Source: Atherix ibis (Eukaryota > Arthropoda > Insecta > Diptera > Athericidae). Taken from it: a stretch of DNA of 64,000 bases. The notes under the pieces are model-generated. The model was not told where the DNA came from, ran no database searches, and saw only the letters and a program-made list of their open reading frames with translations. The stretch covers positions 80,028,806-80,092,805 of the forward strand of contig OY282608.1 of assembly GCA_958298945.1 (NCBI GenBank). The letters are read 5' to 3'. Positions 28,254 through 42,300 of this stretch are shown here, one piece after another (the stretch's first letter is position 1; every line of letters begins with the position of its first letter). Made by a program: the position numbers and the translations under genes.

Positions 28254-29309
28254 TACGCCAACAAACCAACAAACCAACAAGCCAACAAGCCAACAAACCG
28301 ACAAGCCAACAAACGAACAAACGAACAAACCAATAAACCAACAAACCAACAAACGAACAAACCAACAAACCAACAAACCAACAAGCCAACAAGCCAACAA
28401 ACCAACAAACCAACAAACCAACAAACGAACAAACCAACAAACCAAAAAACCAACAAACCAACAAACCAATAAACCAACAAACCAAAAAACCAACAAACCA
28501 ACAAACCAACAAGCCAACAAACCAACAAACCAACAAGCCAACAAACCAAAAAACCACAAACCAACAAACCAACAAACCCACAAACCAATAAACTTACAAA
28601 CCAACAAACCAACATACCAACAAACCAACAAACCAACAAGCCAACAAGCCAACAAGCCAACAAACCAGCAAACCAACAAACCAACAAACCAACAAACCAA
28701 CAAACCAACAAACCAACAAACCAACAAACCAATAAACCAACAAACCAACAAACCAACAAACGAACAAACCAACAATCCAACAAACCAACAAACCAACAAG
28801 CAAACAAACTAACAAACCAACAAGCCAACAAACCAACAAACCACAAACCAACAAACCAACAAACCCACAAACCAATAAACTTACAAACCAACAAACCAAC
28901 AACCCAACATACCAACATACCAACAAACCAACAAGCCAACAAGCCAACAAGCCAACAAACCAACAAACCAACAAACCAACAAAACAACAAACCAACAAAC
29001 CAACAAACCAATAAACCAACAAGATAACAAGCCAACAAACCAACAAACCAAGAAACCAACAAGCCAACAAGCCAACAAACCAACAAACCAACAACCCAAC
29101 AAACCAACAAACCAACAAACCAACAAGCCAACAAATCAACAAGCCAACAAGCCAACAAGCCAACAAGCCAACAAACCAACAAACCAACAAACAAACAAGC
29201 CAACAAACCAACAAACCAACAAGCCCAACAAGCCAACAAACCAACAAGCCAACAAGCCAACAAACCGACAAGCCAACAAACGAACAAACGAACAAACCAA
29301 TAAACCAAC

Positions 29310-29421
29310 AAACCAACAAACGAACAAACCAACAAACCAACAAACCAACAAACCAACAAACCAACAAACCAATAAACCAACAAACCAACAAACAAACAAA
29401 CCAACAAGCCAACGAGCCAAC
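29310..29421 (+). repeat. Left copy of a 186-bp-offset duplication flanking the inversion
   Basis: Unit order here is canonical, aaacgaac (29318), five canonical units, aaaccaat (29366), two canonical units, aaacaaac, canonical, aagccaac, gagccaac (29414). The same order follows the inverted block, with gagcc at 29600, an offset of 186. The gagccaac unit is rare. It marks equivalent, uninterrupted tracts near 25,632, 28,071, 33.08, 36.75, 39.65, 46.45 and 49.36 kb. Confidence 0.82.
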
Positions 29422-29522
29422 AAGAACAAATTTCTTGGTTTGAACAAACCAACAAACCAACAAATTTGTTGGTTTGTTCGTTTGTTGGTTTGTTCAAACC
29501 AACAAACGAACAAACCAACAAA
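29421..29522. other. Strand-inversion block with inverted repeats
   Basis: This is the only place where GTTGGTTT-type sequence lies on the + strand. Inverted pieces (29431-29442 and 29465-29495) alternate with forward ones (29443-29464 and from 29496). The strongest inverted repeat has 27-nt arms at 29465-29491 and 29496-29522 with a 4-nt loop, and I find the arms perfectly complementary. Smaller foldbacks are 29421-29426 with 29432-29437, 29435-29442 with 29445-29452, and an approximately 22-bp palindrome centred between 29464 and 29465 with one mismatch. Forward sequence resumes with material copied from about 186 bp upstream. This looks like a template-switch scar, or an assembly or read foldback artefact. 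Confidence 0.9.
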
Positions 29523-29607
29523 CCAACAAACCAACAAACCAACAAACCAATTAACCAACAAACCAACAAACCAACAAACAAACAAACCAACAAGCCAACG
29601 AGCCAAC
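29496..29607 (+). repeat. Right copy of the 186-bp-offset duplication flanking the inversion
   Basis: It reads canonical (29496), aaacgaac (29504), four canonical units, aaaccaat (29544), taaccaac, two canonical units, aaacaaac, canonical, aagccaac, gagccaac (29600). Compared with the left copy it has one canonical unit fewer before aaaccaat and one unit more after it. The private change is taaccaac at 29552. Confidence 0.82.
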
Positions 29608-32034
29608 AAGCCAACAAGCCAACAAACAAACAAACCAACAAACCAACAAGCCAACAAGCCAACAAACCAATACGCCAACAAACGAATAAACGAACAAACC
29701 AACAAACCAACAAACCAACAAGCCAACAAGCCAACAAGCCAATAAACCAATACGCCAACAAACCAACAAACCAACAAGCCAACAAGCCAACAAACCGACA
29801 AGCCAACAAACGAACAAACGAAAAAACCAATAAACCAACAAACCAACAAACGAACAAACCAACAAACCAACAAGCCAACAAGCCAACAAACCAACAAACC
29901 AACAAACCAACAAACGAACAAACCAACAAACCAAAAACCCAACAAACCAACAAACCAATAAACCAACAAACCAACAAACCAACAAACCAACAAACCAACA
30001 AACCAACAAGCCAACAAACCAACAAACCAACAAGCCAACAAACCAAAAAACCACAAACCAACAAACCAACAAACCCACATACCAATAAACTTACAAACCA
30101 ACAAACCAACATACCAACAAACCAACAAACCAACAAGCCAACAAGCAAACAAACCAACAAACCAACAAACCAACAAACCAACAAACCAACAAACCAACAA
30201 TCCAACAAACCAACAAACCAACAAGCAAACAAACCAACAACCCAACAAGCCAACAAACCAAAAAACCACAAACCAACATACCAACATACCAACAAACCAA
30301 CAAGCCAACAAGCCAACAAGCCAACACACCAACAAACCAACAAACCAACAAACCAACAAACCAATAAATCGACAAGATAACAAGCCAACAAACCAACAAA
30401 ACAACAAACCAACAAGCCAACAAGCCAACAAACCAACAAGCCAACAAGCCAACAAGCCGACAAGGCAAAAAACCAACAAACCAACAAACAAACAAGCCAA
30501 CAAACCAACAAACCAACAAGCCCAACAAGCCAACAAACCAACAAGCCAACAAACGAACAATCCAACAAACCAACAAACCAACAAACCAACAAACAAATAA
30601 ACCAACAAACCAACAAACGAACAAACCAACAAAACAAAAAACCAACAAACCAACAAACCAATAAACCAACAAACCAACAAACCAACAAACCAACAAACCA
30701 ACAAGCCAACAAACCAACAAGCCAACAAACTAAAAAACCACAAACCAACAAACCAACAAACCCACAAACCAATAAACTTACAAACCAACAAACCAACATA
30801 CCAACAAACCAACAAACCAACAAGCCAACAAGCCAACAAGCCAACAAACCAACAAACCAACAAACCAACAAACCAACAAACCAACAAACCAACAAACCAA
30901 CAAACCAATAAACCAACAAACCAACAAACCAACAAACCAACAATCCAACAAACCAACAAACCAACAAGCAAACAAACCAACAAACCAACAAGCCAACAAA
31001 CCAAGAAACCACAAACCAACAAACCAACAAACCCACAAACCAATAAACTTTTAAACCAACAAACCAACAAACCAACAAACCAACAAACCAACATACCAAC
31101 ATACCAACAAACCAACAAGCCAATAAGCCAACAAGCCAACAAACCAACAAACCAACAAACCAACAAACCAACAAACCAACAAACCAACAAACCAACAAAC
31201 CAATAAACCAATAAGATAACAAGCCAACAAACCAACAAACCAACAAACCAACAAGCCATCAAGCCAACAAACCAACAAACCAACAAACCAACAAACCAAC
31301 AAGCCAACAAACCAACAAGCCAACAAGCCAACAAGCCAACAAACCAAAAAACCAACAAACAAACAAGCCAACAAACCAACAAACCAACAAGCCCAACAAG
31401 CCAACAAACCAACAAGTCAACAAACGAACAATCCAACAAACCAACAAACCAACAAACAAATAAACCAACAAATTAACAAACCAACAAACCTACAAACCAC
31501 CAAACCAACAAACAAATAAACCAACAAACCAACAAACCAACAAACCAACAAACCAACAGGCAAACAAACCAACAAACCAACAAGCCAACAAATTAACAAA
31601 CCAACAAACGAAAAAACCAACAAACGAACAAACCAACAAACCAACAAACTAACAAACCAACAAACCAACAAACCAACAAAACAACAAACCAACAAACCAA
31701 CAAACCAAAATACAAACAAACGAACTAACGAACAAACCAACAAACCAACAAACCAACAAACCAAAAAACCAACAAACGACCAAACCAACAAACCAACAAA
31801 CTAACAAACCAACAAACAAACAAACCAATAAACCAACAAACCAACAAACCAACAAACCAACAAACCAACAAACCAACCAACTAACAAGCCAACAAGCCAA
31901 CAAACCGACAAGCCAACAAACGAACAAACGAACAAACCAATAAACCAACCAACTAATAAACGAACAAACCAACAAACCAACAAACCGACAAACCAACAAA
32001 CCAACAAACCAACAAGCCAACAAACCAACAAACC

Positions 32035-35000
32035 TACAAGCCAACAAACCAAAAAACAAACAAACGAACTAAGGAACAAACCAACAAACCAACAAACCAA
32101 CAAACCAAAAGACCAACAAACCAATACGCCAACAAACGAACAAACGAACAAACCAACAAACCAACAAACCAACAAGCCAACAAACCAACAAACCATCAAG
32201 CCAACAAACCAATACGCCAACAAGCCAACAAACCAACAAACCAACAAACCAACAAACCAACAAGCCAACAAACCAACGAACCAACAAGCTAACAAACCAA
32301 AAAACAAACAAACGAACTAACGAACAAACCAACAAACCAACAAACCAACAAACCAAAAGACCAACAAACAAACCAACAAACCAACGAACTAACAAACCAA
32401 CAAACAAACAAGCCAACAAGCCAACAAACCAATACGCCAACAAACGAACAAACGAACAAACCAACAAACCAACAAACCAACAAGCCAACAAACCAACAAA
32501 CCAACAAACCAACAAGCCAACAAGCCAACAAACCAATACGCCAACAAGCCAACAAACCAACAAACCAACAAGCCAACAAACCAAAAAACCACAAACCAAC
32601 AAACCAAAAAACAAACAAACGAACTAACGACAAACCAACAAACCAACAAACCAACAAACCAAAAACCCAACAAACGAACAAACCAACAAACTAACAAACT
32701 AACAAACCAACAAACCAACAAACCAACAAACCAACAAAACAAGAAACCAACAAACCAACAAATCAACAAACCAAAAAACAAACAAACGAACTAACGAACA
32801 AACCAACAAACCAACAAATCAAAAAACCAACAAACGAACAGACCAACAAACCAACAAATTAACAAACCAACAAACCAACAAACCAACAAACCAACAAACC
32901 AACAAACCAACAAACCAACAAACCAACAAACCAACAAACCAACAAACGAACAAACGAACAAACCAATAAACCAACAAACCAACAAACGAACAAACCAACA
33001 ACCCAACAAACCAACAAACCAACAAACCAACAAACCAATAAACCAACAAACCAACAAACCAACAAACAAACAAACCAACAAGCCAACGAGCCAACAAGCC
33101 AACAAGCCAACAAACCAACAAACCAACAAACCAACAAGCCAACAAACCAACAAGCCAACAAGCCAACAAACCAATACGCCAACAAACGAATAAACGAACA
33201 AACCAACAAACCAACAAACCAACAAGCCAACAAACCAACAAACCAACAAACCAACAAGCCAACAAGCCAATAAACCAATACGCCAACAAACCAACAAACC
33301 AACAAGCCAACAAGCCAACAAACCGACAAGCCAACAAACGAACAAACGAACAAACCAATAAACCAACAAACCAACAAACGAACAAACCAACAAACCAACA
33401 AGCCAACAAGCCAACAAACCAACAAACCAACAAACCAACAAACCAACAAACCAACAAACGAACAAACCAACAAACCAAAAAACCAACAAACCAACAAACC
33501 AATAAACCAACAAACCAACAAACCAACAAACCAACAAACCAACAAGCCAACAAACCAACAAACCAACAAGCCAACAAACTAAAAAACCACAAACCAACAA
33601 ACCAACAAACCCACAAACCAATAAACTTACAAACCAACAAACCAACATACCAACAAACCAACAAACCAACAAGCCAACAAGCCAACAAGCCAACAAACCA
33701 ACAAACCAACAAACCAACAAACCAACAAACCAACAAACCAACAAACCAACAAACCAACAAACCAACAAACCAACAAACCAATAAACCAACAAACCAACAA
33801 ACCAACAAACCAACAAACCAACAATCCAACAAACCAACAAACCAACAAGCAAACAAACTAACAAACCAACAAGCCAACAAACCAAAAAACCACAAACCAA
33901 CAAACCAACAAACCCACAAACCAATAAACTTACAAACCAACAAACCAACAAACCAACATACCAACAAACCAACATACCAACATACCAACAAACCAACAAG
34001 CCAACAAGCCAACAAGCCAACAAACCAACAAACCAACAAACCAACAAACCAACAAACCAACAAACCAACAAACCAACAAACCAACAAACCAATAAACCAA
34101 CAAACCAACAAACCAACAAACCAACAAACCAACAAACCAAAAAACCACAAACCAACAAACCAACAAACCCACAAACCAATAAACTTACAAACCAACAAAC
34201 CAACAAACCAACAAACCAACAAACCAACAAACCAACATACCAACAAACCAACATGCCAATAAGCCAACAAGCCAACAAACCAACAAACCAACAAACCAAC
34301 AAACCAACAAACCAACAAACCAACAAACCAATAAACCAATAAGATAACAAGCCAACAAACCAACAAACCAACAAACCAACAAGCCATCAAGCCAACAAAC
34401 CAATAAACCAACAAACCAACAAACCAACAAGCCAACAAACCAACAAGCCAACAAGCCAACAAGCCAAAAAACCAACAAACAAACAAGCAAACAAACCAAC
34501 AAACCAACAAGCCCAACAAGCCAACAAACCAACAAGCCAACAAACGAACAATCCAACAAACCAACAAACCAACAAACAAATAAACCAACAAACCAACAAA
34601 CTAACAAACCAACAAACCAACAAACTAACAAAACAACAAACCAACAAACCAACAAACCAAAAAACAAACAAACGAACTAACGAACAAACCAACAAACCAA
34701 CAAACCAACAAACCAAAAAACCAACAAACGACCAAACCAACAAACCAACAAACTAACAAACCAACAAACAAACAAACCAATAAACCAACAAACCAACAAA
34801 CCAACAAACCAACAAACCAACAAACCAACCAACTAACAAGCCAACAAGCCAACAAACCGACAAGCCAACAAACGAACAAACGAACAAACCAATAAACCAA
34901 CCAACTAACAAACGAACAAACCAACAAACCAACAAACCGACAAACCAACAAACCAACAAACCAACAAGCCAACAAACCAACAAACCAACAAGCCAACAAA

Positions 35001-35700
35001 CCAAAAAACAAACAAACGAACTAAGGAACAAACCAACAAACCAACAAACCAACAAACCAAAAGACCAACAAACCAATACGCCAACAAACGAACAAACGAA
35101 CAAATCAACAAACCAACAAACCAACAAGCCAACAAACCAACAAACCAACAAACCAACAAGCCAACAAACCAATACGCCAACAAGCCAACAAACCAACAAA
35201 CCAACAAACCAACAAACCAACAAGCCAACAAACCAACAAACCAACAAGCTAACAAACCAAAAAACAAACAAACGAACTAACGAACAAACCAACAAACCAA
35301 CAAACCAACAAACCAAGAGACCAACAAACAAACCAACAAACCAACGAACTAACAAACCAACAAACCAACAAGCCAACAAGCCAACAAACCAATACGCCAA
35401 CAAACGAACAAACGAACAAACCAACAAACCAACAAACAAACAAGCCAACAAACCAACAAACCAACAAACCAACAAGCCAACAAGCCAACAAACCAATACG
35501 CCAACAAGCCAACAAACCAACAAACCAACAAGCCAACAAACCAAAAAACCACAAACCAATAAACCAAAAAACAAACAAACGAACTAACGACAAACCAACA
35601 AACCAACAAACCAAAAACCCAACAAACGAACAAACCAACAAACTAACAAACTAACAAACCAACAAACCAACAAACCAACAAACCAACAAACCAACAAACC
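32035..35700 (+). repeat. 3.65-kb HOR, copy 1
   Basis: Copy 1 and copy 2 are in tandem. The cctacaag marker (t at 32035) recurs at 35701, 3,666 bp on. Offsets stay at 3,666 for the first 2 kb and fall to 3,648 by about 34.7 kb through small losses. The block contains two gaactaagg composites, a gaactaacgac slip, an aaacccaac slip, the gagccaac tract and several aaacccac to aaacttac tracts. It differs from copy 2 by scattered substitutions, for example aaaccatc near 32,191. Confidence 0.85.
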
Positions 35701-38700
35701 TACAAGCCAACAAACCAAAAAACAAACAAACGAACTAAGGAACAAACCAACAAACCAACAAACCAACAAACCAAAAGACCAACAAACCAATACGCCAACA
35801 AACGAACAAACGAACAAACCAACAAACCAACAAACCAACAAGCCAACAAACCAACAAACCAACAAGCCAACAAACCAATACGCCAACAAGCCAACAAATC
35901 AACAAACCAACAAACCAACAAACCAACAAGCCAACAAACCAACAAACCAACAAGCTAACAAACCAAAAAACAAACAAACGAACTAACGAACAAACCAACA
36001 AACCAACAAACCAACAAACCAAAAGACCAACAAACAAACCAACAAACCAACGAACTAACAAACCAACAAACAAACAAGCCAACAAGCCAACAAACCAATA
36101 CGCCAACAAACGAACAAACGAACAAACCAACAAACCAACAAACCAACAAGCCAACAAACCAACAAACCAACAAACCAACAAGCCAACAAGCCAACAAACC
36201 AATACGCCAACAAGCCAACAAACCAACAAACCAACAAGCCAACAAACCAAAAAACCACAAACCAACAAACCAAAAAACAAACAAACGAACTAACGACAAA
36301 CCAACAAACCAACAAACCAACAAACCAAAAACCCAACAAACGAACAAACCAACAAACTAACAAACTAACAAACCAACAAACCAACAAACCAACAAACCAA
36401 CAAAACAAGAAACCAACAAACCAACAAATCAACAAACCAAAAAACAAACAAACGAACTAACGAACAAACCAACAAACCAACAAATCAAAAAACCAACAAA
36501 CGAACAGACCAACAAACCAACAAATTAACAAACCAACAAACCAACAAACCAACAAACCAACAAACCAACAAACCAACAAACCAACAAACCAACAAACCAA
36601 CAAACCAACAAACAACAAACGAACAAACGAACAAACCAATAAACCAACAAACCAACAAACGAACAAACCAACAACCCAACAAACCAACAAACCAACAAAC
36701 CAATAAACCAACAAACCAACAAACCAACAAACAAACAAACCAACAAGCCAACGAGCCAACAAGCCAACAAGCCAACAAACCAACAAACCAACAAACCAAC
36801 AAGCCAACAAACCAACAAGCCAACAAGCCAACAAACCAATACGCCAACAAACGAATAAACGAACAAACCAACAAACCAACAAACCAACAAGCCAACAAAC
36901 CAACAAACCAACAAACCAACAAGCCAACAAGCCAATAAACCAATACGCCAACAAACCAACAAACCAACAAGCCAACAAGCCAACAAACCGACAAGCCAAC
37001 AAACGAACAAACGAACAAACCAATAAACCAACAAACCAACAAACGAACAAACCAACAAACCAACAAGCCAACAAGCCAACAAACCAACAAACCAACAAAC
37101 CAACTAACCAACAAACGAACAAACCAACAAACCAAAAATCCAACAAACCAACAAACCAATAAACCAACAAACCAACAAACCAACAAACCAACAAACCAAC
37201 AAGCCAACAAACCAACAAACCAACAAGCCAACAAACTAAAAAACCACAAACCAACAAACCAACAAACCCACAAACCAATAAACTTACAAACCAACAAACC
37301 AACATACCAACAAACCAACAAACCAACAAGCCAACAAGCCAACAAGCCAACAAACCAACAAACCAACAAACCAACAAACCAACAAACCAACAAACCAACA
37401 AACCAACAAACCAACAAACCAACAAACCAACAAACCAATAAACCAACAAACCAACAAACCAACAAACCAACAAACCAACAATCCAACAAACCAACAAACC
37501 AACAAGCAAACAAACTAACAAACCAACAAGCCAACAAACCAAAAAACCACAAACCAACAAACCAACAAACCCACAAACCAATAAACTTACAAACCAACAA
37601 ACCAACAAACCAACATACCAACAAACCAACATACCAACATACCAACAAACCAACAAGCCAACAAGCCAACAAGCCAACAAACCAACAAACCAACAAACCA
37701 ACAAACCAACAAACCAACAAACCAACAAACCAACAAACCAACAAACCAATAAACCAACAAACCAACAAACCAACAAACCAACAAACCAACAAACCAAAAA
37801 ACCACAAACCAACAAACCAACAAACCCACAAACCAATAAACTTACAAACCAACAAACCAACAAACCAACAAACCAACAAACCAACAAACCAACATACCAA
37901 CAAACCAACATGCCAATAAGCCAACAAGCCAACAAACCAACAAACCAACAAACCAACAAACCAACAAACCAACAAACCAACAAACCAATAAACCAATAAG
38001 ATAACAAGCCAACAAACCAACAAACCAACAAACCAACAAGCCATCAAGCCAACAAACCAATAAACCAACAAACCAACAAACCAACAAGCCAAAAAACCAA
38101 CAAGCCAACAAGCCAACAAGCCAAAAAACCAACAAACAAACAAGCCAACAAACCAACAAACCAACAAGCCAACAAACCAACAAGCCAACAAACGAACAAT
38201 CCAACAAACCAACAAACCAACAAACAAATAAACCAACAAACCAACAAACTAACAAACCAACAAACCAACAAACTAACAAAACAACAAACCAACAAACCAA
38301 CAAACCAAAAAACAAACAAACGAACTAACGAACAAACCAACAAACCAACAAACCAACAAACCAAAAAACCAACAAACGACCAAACCAACAAACCAACAAA
38401 CTAACAAACCAACAAACAAACAAACCAATAAACCAACAAACCAACAAACCAACAAACCAACAAACCAACAAACCAACCAACTAACAAGCCAACAAGCCAA
38501 CAAACCGACAAGCCAACAAACGAACAAACGAACAAACCAATAAACCAACCAACTAACAAACGAACAAACCAACAAACCAACAAACCGACAAACCAACAAA
38601 CCAACAAACCAACAAGCCAACAAACCAACAAACCAACAAGCCAACAAACCAAAAAACAAACAAACGAACTAAGGAACAAACCAACAAACCAACAAACCAA

Positions 38701-39346
38701 CAAACCAAAAGACCAACAAACCAATACGCCAACAAACGAACAAACGAACAAACCAACAAACCAACAAACCAACAAGCCAACAAACCAACAAACCAACAAA
38801 CCAACAAGCCAACAAACCAATACGCCAACAAGCCAACAAACCAACAAACCAACAAACCAACAAACCAACAAGCCAACAAACCAACAAACCAACAAGCTAA
38901 CAAACCAAAAAACAAACAAACGAACTAACGAACAAACCAACAAACCAACAAACCAACAAACCAAAAGACCAACAAACAAACCAACAAACCAACGAACTAA
39001 CAAACCAACAAACCAACAAGCCAACAAGCCAACAAACCAATACGCCAACAAACGAACAAACGAACAAACCAACAAACCAACAAACCAACAAGCCAACAAA
39101 CCAACAAACCAACAAACCAACAAGCCAACAAGCCAACAAACCAATACGCCAACAAGCCAACAAACCAACAAACCAACAAGCCAACAAACCAAAAAACCAC
39201 AAACCAATAAACCAAAAAACAAACAAACGAACTAACGACAAACCAACAAACCAACAAACCAAAAACCCAACAAACGAACAAACCAACAAACTAACAAACT
39301 AACAAACCAACAAACCAACAAACCAACAAACCAACAAAACAACAAA
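35701..39346 (+). repeat. 3.65-kb HOR, copy 2
   Basis: This is the second tandem copy. Inside it, at about 36,609-36,616, a 7-mer aaacaac replaces a segment present in copy 1. That point is also the left edge of the 9.7-kb duplication, so the HOR pre-dates the larger event. Near 39,346 the sequence after the aaacccaac and paired aaactaac tract no longer matches that after 35,700. Confidence 0.83.
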
Positions 39347-42300
39347 CCAACAAATCAACAAACCAAAAAACAAACAAACGACCTAACGAACAAACCAACA
39401 AACCAACAAATCAAAAAACCAACAAACGAACAGACCAACAAACCAACAAACTAACAAACCAACAAACTAACAAACCAACAAACCAACAAACCAACAAACC
39501 AACAAACCAACAAACCAACAAACGAACAAACGAACAAACCAATAAACCAACAAACCAACAAACGAACAAACCAACAAACCAACAAACCAACAAACCAACA
39601 AACCAATAAACCAACAAACCAACAAACCAACAAACAAACAAACCAACAAGCCAACGAGCCAACAAGCCAACAAGCCAACAAACCAACAAACCAACAAACC
39701 AACAAGCCAACAAGCCAACAAACCAATACGCCAACAAACGAATAAACGAACAAACCAACAAACCAACAAACCAACAAGCCAACAAACCAACAAACCAACA
39801 AACCAACAAGCCAACAAGCCAATAAACCAATACGCCAACAAACCAACAAACCAACAAGCCAACAAGCCAACAAACCGACAAGCCAACAAACGAACAAACG
39901 AACAAACCAATAAACCAACAAACCAACAAACGAACAAACCAACAAACCAACAAGCCAACAAGCCAACAAACCAACAAACCAACAAACCAACAAACCAACA
40001 AACGAACAAACCAACAAACCAAAAAACCAACAAACCAACAAACCAATAAACCAACAAACCAACAAACCAACAAACCAACAAACCAACAAACCAACAAACC
40101 AACAAGCCAACAAACCAACAAACCAACAAGCCAACAAACTAAAAAACCACAAACCAACAAACCAACAAACCCACAAACCAATAAACTTACAAACCAACAA
40201 ACCAACATACCAACAAACCAACAAACCAACAAGCCAACAAGCCAACAAGCCAACAAACCAACAAACCAACAAACCAACAAACCAACAAACCAACAAACCA
40301 ACAAACCAACAAACCAACAAACCAACAAACCAATAAACCAACAAACCAACAAACCAACAAACCAACAAACCAACAATCCAACAAACCAACAAACCAACAA
40401 GCAAACAAACTAACAAACCAACAAGCCAACAAACCAAAAAACCACAAACCAACAAACCAACAAACCCACAAACCAATAAACTTACAAACCAACAAACCAA
40501 CAAACCAACAAACCAACAAACCAACATACCAACATACCAACAAACCAACAAGCCAACAAGCCAACAAGCCAACAAACCAACAAACCAACAAACCAACAAA
40601 CCAACAAACCAACAAACCAACAAACCAACAAACCAACAAACCAACAAACCATTAAACCAATAAGATAACAAGCCAACAAACCAACAAACCAACAAACCAA
40701 CAAGCCAACAAGCCAACAAACCAACAAACCAACAAACCAACAAACCAACAAGCCAACAAACCAACAAGCCAACAAGCCAACAAGCCAACAAGCCAACAAA
40801 CCAAAAAACCAACAAACAAACAAGCCAACAAACCAACAAACCAACAAGCCCAACAAGCCAACAAACCAACAAGCCAACAAACGAACAATCCAACAAACCA
40901 ACAAACCAACAAACAAATAAACCAACAAACCAACAAACCAACAAACCTACAAACCACCAAACCAACAAACAAATAAACCAACAAACCAACAAACCAACAA
41001 ACCAACAAACCAACAAACCAACAGGCAAACAAACCAACAAACCAACAAGCCAACAAACCAACAAACCAACAAACGAAAAAACCAACAAACGAACAAACCA
41101 ACATACCAACAAACTAACAAACCAACAAACCAACAAACCAACAAAACAACAAACCAACAAACCAACAAACCAAAAAACAAACAAACGAACTAACGAACAA
41201 ACCAACAAACCAACAAACCAACAAACCAAAAAACCAACAAACGACCAAACCAACAAACCAACAAACTAACAAACCAACAAACAAACAAACCAATAAACCA
41301 ACAAACCAACAAACCAACAAACCAACAAACCAACAAACCAACCAACTAACAAGCCAACAAGCCAACAAACCGACAAGCCAACAAACGAACAAACGAACAA
41401 ACCAATAAACCAACAAACTAACAAACGAACAAACCAACAAACCAACAAACCGACAAACCAACAAACCAATAAACCAAAAAACCAACAAACCAACAAACAA
41501 ACAAACCAACAAACCAACAAGCCAACAAGCCAACAAACCAATACGCCAACAAACGAACAAACGAACAAACCAACAAACCAACAAACCAACAAACCAACAA
41601 GCCAACAAACCAACAAACCAACAAGCCAACAAGCCAACAAACCAATACGCCAACAAAACAACAAACCAACAAACCAACAAGCCAACAAACCGACAAGGCA
41701 ACAAACAAACAAACGAACAAACCAATAAACCAACAAACCAACAAACGAACAAACCAACAAACCAACAAACCAACAAGCCAAGAAGCCAACAAGCCAACAA
41801 ACCAACAAACCAACAAACGAACAAACCAACAAACCAACAAACCAACCAACCAACAAACCAATAAACCAACAAACCAACAAACCAACAAACCAACAAACCA
41901 ACAAACCAACAAACCAACAAGCCAACAAACCAACAAACCAACAAGCCAACAAACCAAAAAACCACAAACCAACAAACCAACAAACCCACAAACCAATAAA
42001 CTTACAAACCAACAAATCAACATACCAACAAACCAACAAACCAACAAGCCAAGAAACCAACAAGCCAACAAACCAAAAAACCACAAACCAAGAAACCAAC
42101 AAACCCACAAACCAATAAACTTACAAACCAACAAACCAACATACCAACACACCAACAAACCAACAAGCCAGCAAGCGAACAAGCCAACAAACCAACAAAC
42201 CAACAAACCAACAAGATAACAAGCCAACAAACCAACAAACCAACAAGCCAACAAACCAACAAACCAACAAGCCAACAAACCAACAAACCAACAAACCAAC

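Larger units (their letters stand above)
28254..32034 (+). repeat. Domain 4: mosaic array between HOR blocks
   Basis: This stretch mixes pieces seen elsewhere. The recurring tract aaaccaaa, aaaccac (7-mer), aaacccac, aaaccaat, aaacttac occurs several times (near 28.55, 28.86, 30.05, 30.73 and 31.01 kb). AAGCCAAC runs and agccc slips (for example near 29,221 and 30,520) are also present. An aaactttt unit near 31,045 replaces the usual aaacttac. It contains the only strand inversion in the window. No clear long tandem HOR is resolved by eye, and there is no gene. Confidence 0.75.

Noticed and set aside
29465..29522. Rho-independent terminator or small structured RNA gene
   Set aside because: The 27-bp stem is built wholly from inverted satellite units, is AT-rich, lacks a following T run and lies in no transcription context. 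It is better explained as an inversion scar.
27866..31246. Longest open frame (- strand, 1,126 codons) as a membrane protein gene
   Set aside because: It is the LVCWFVGL octapeptide cycle produced by the octamer, shared by all three - frames. It has no start context, no domain and no codon-level constraint, and it reads straight through the strand inversion near 29.45 kb, where its residues switch to the other cycle.
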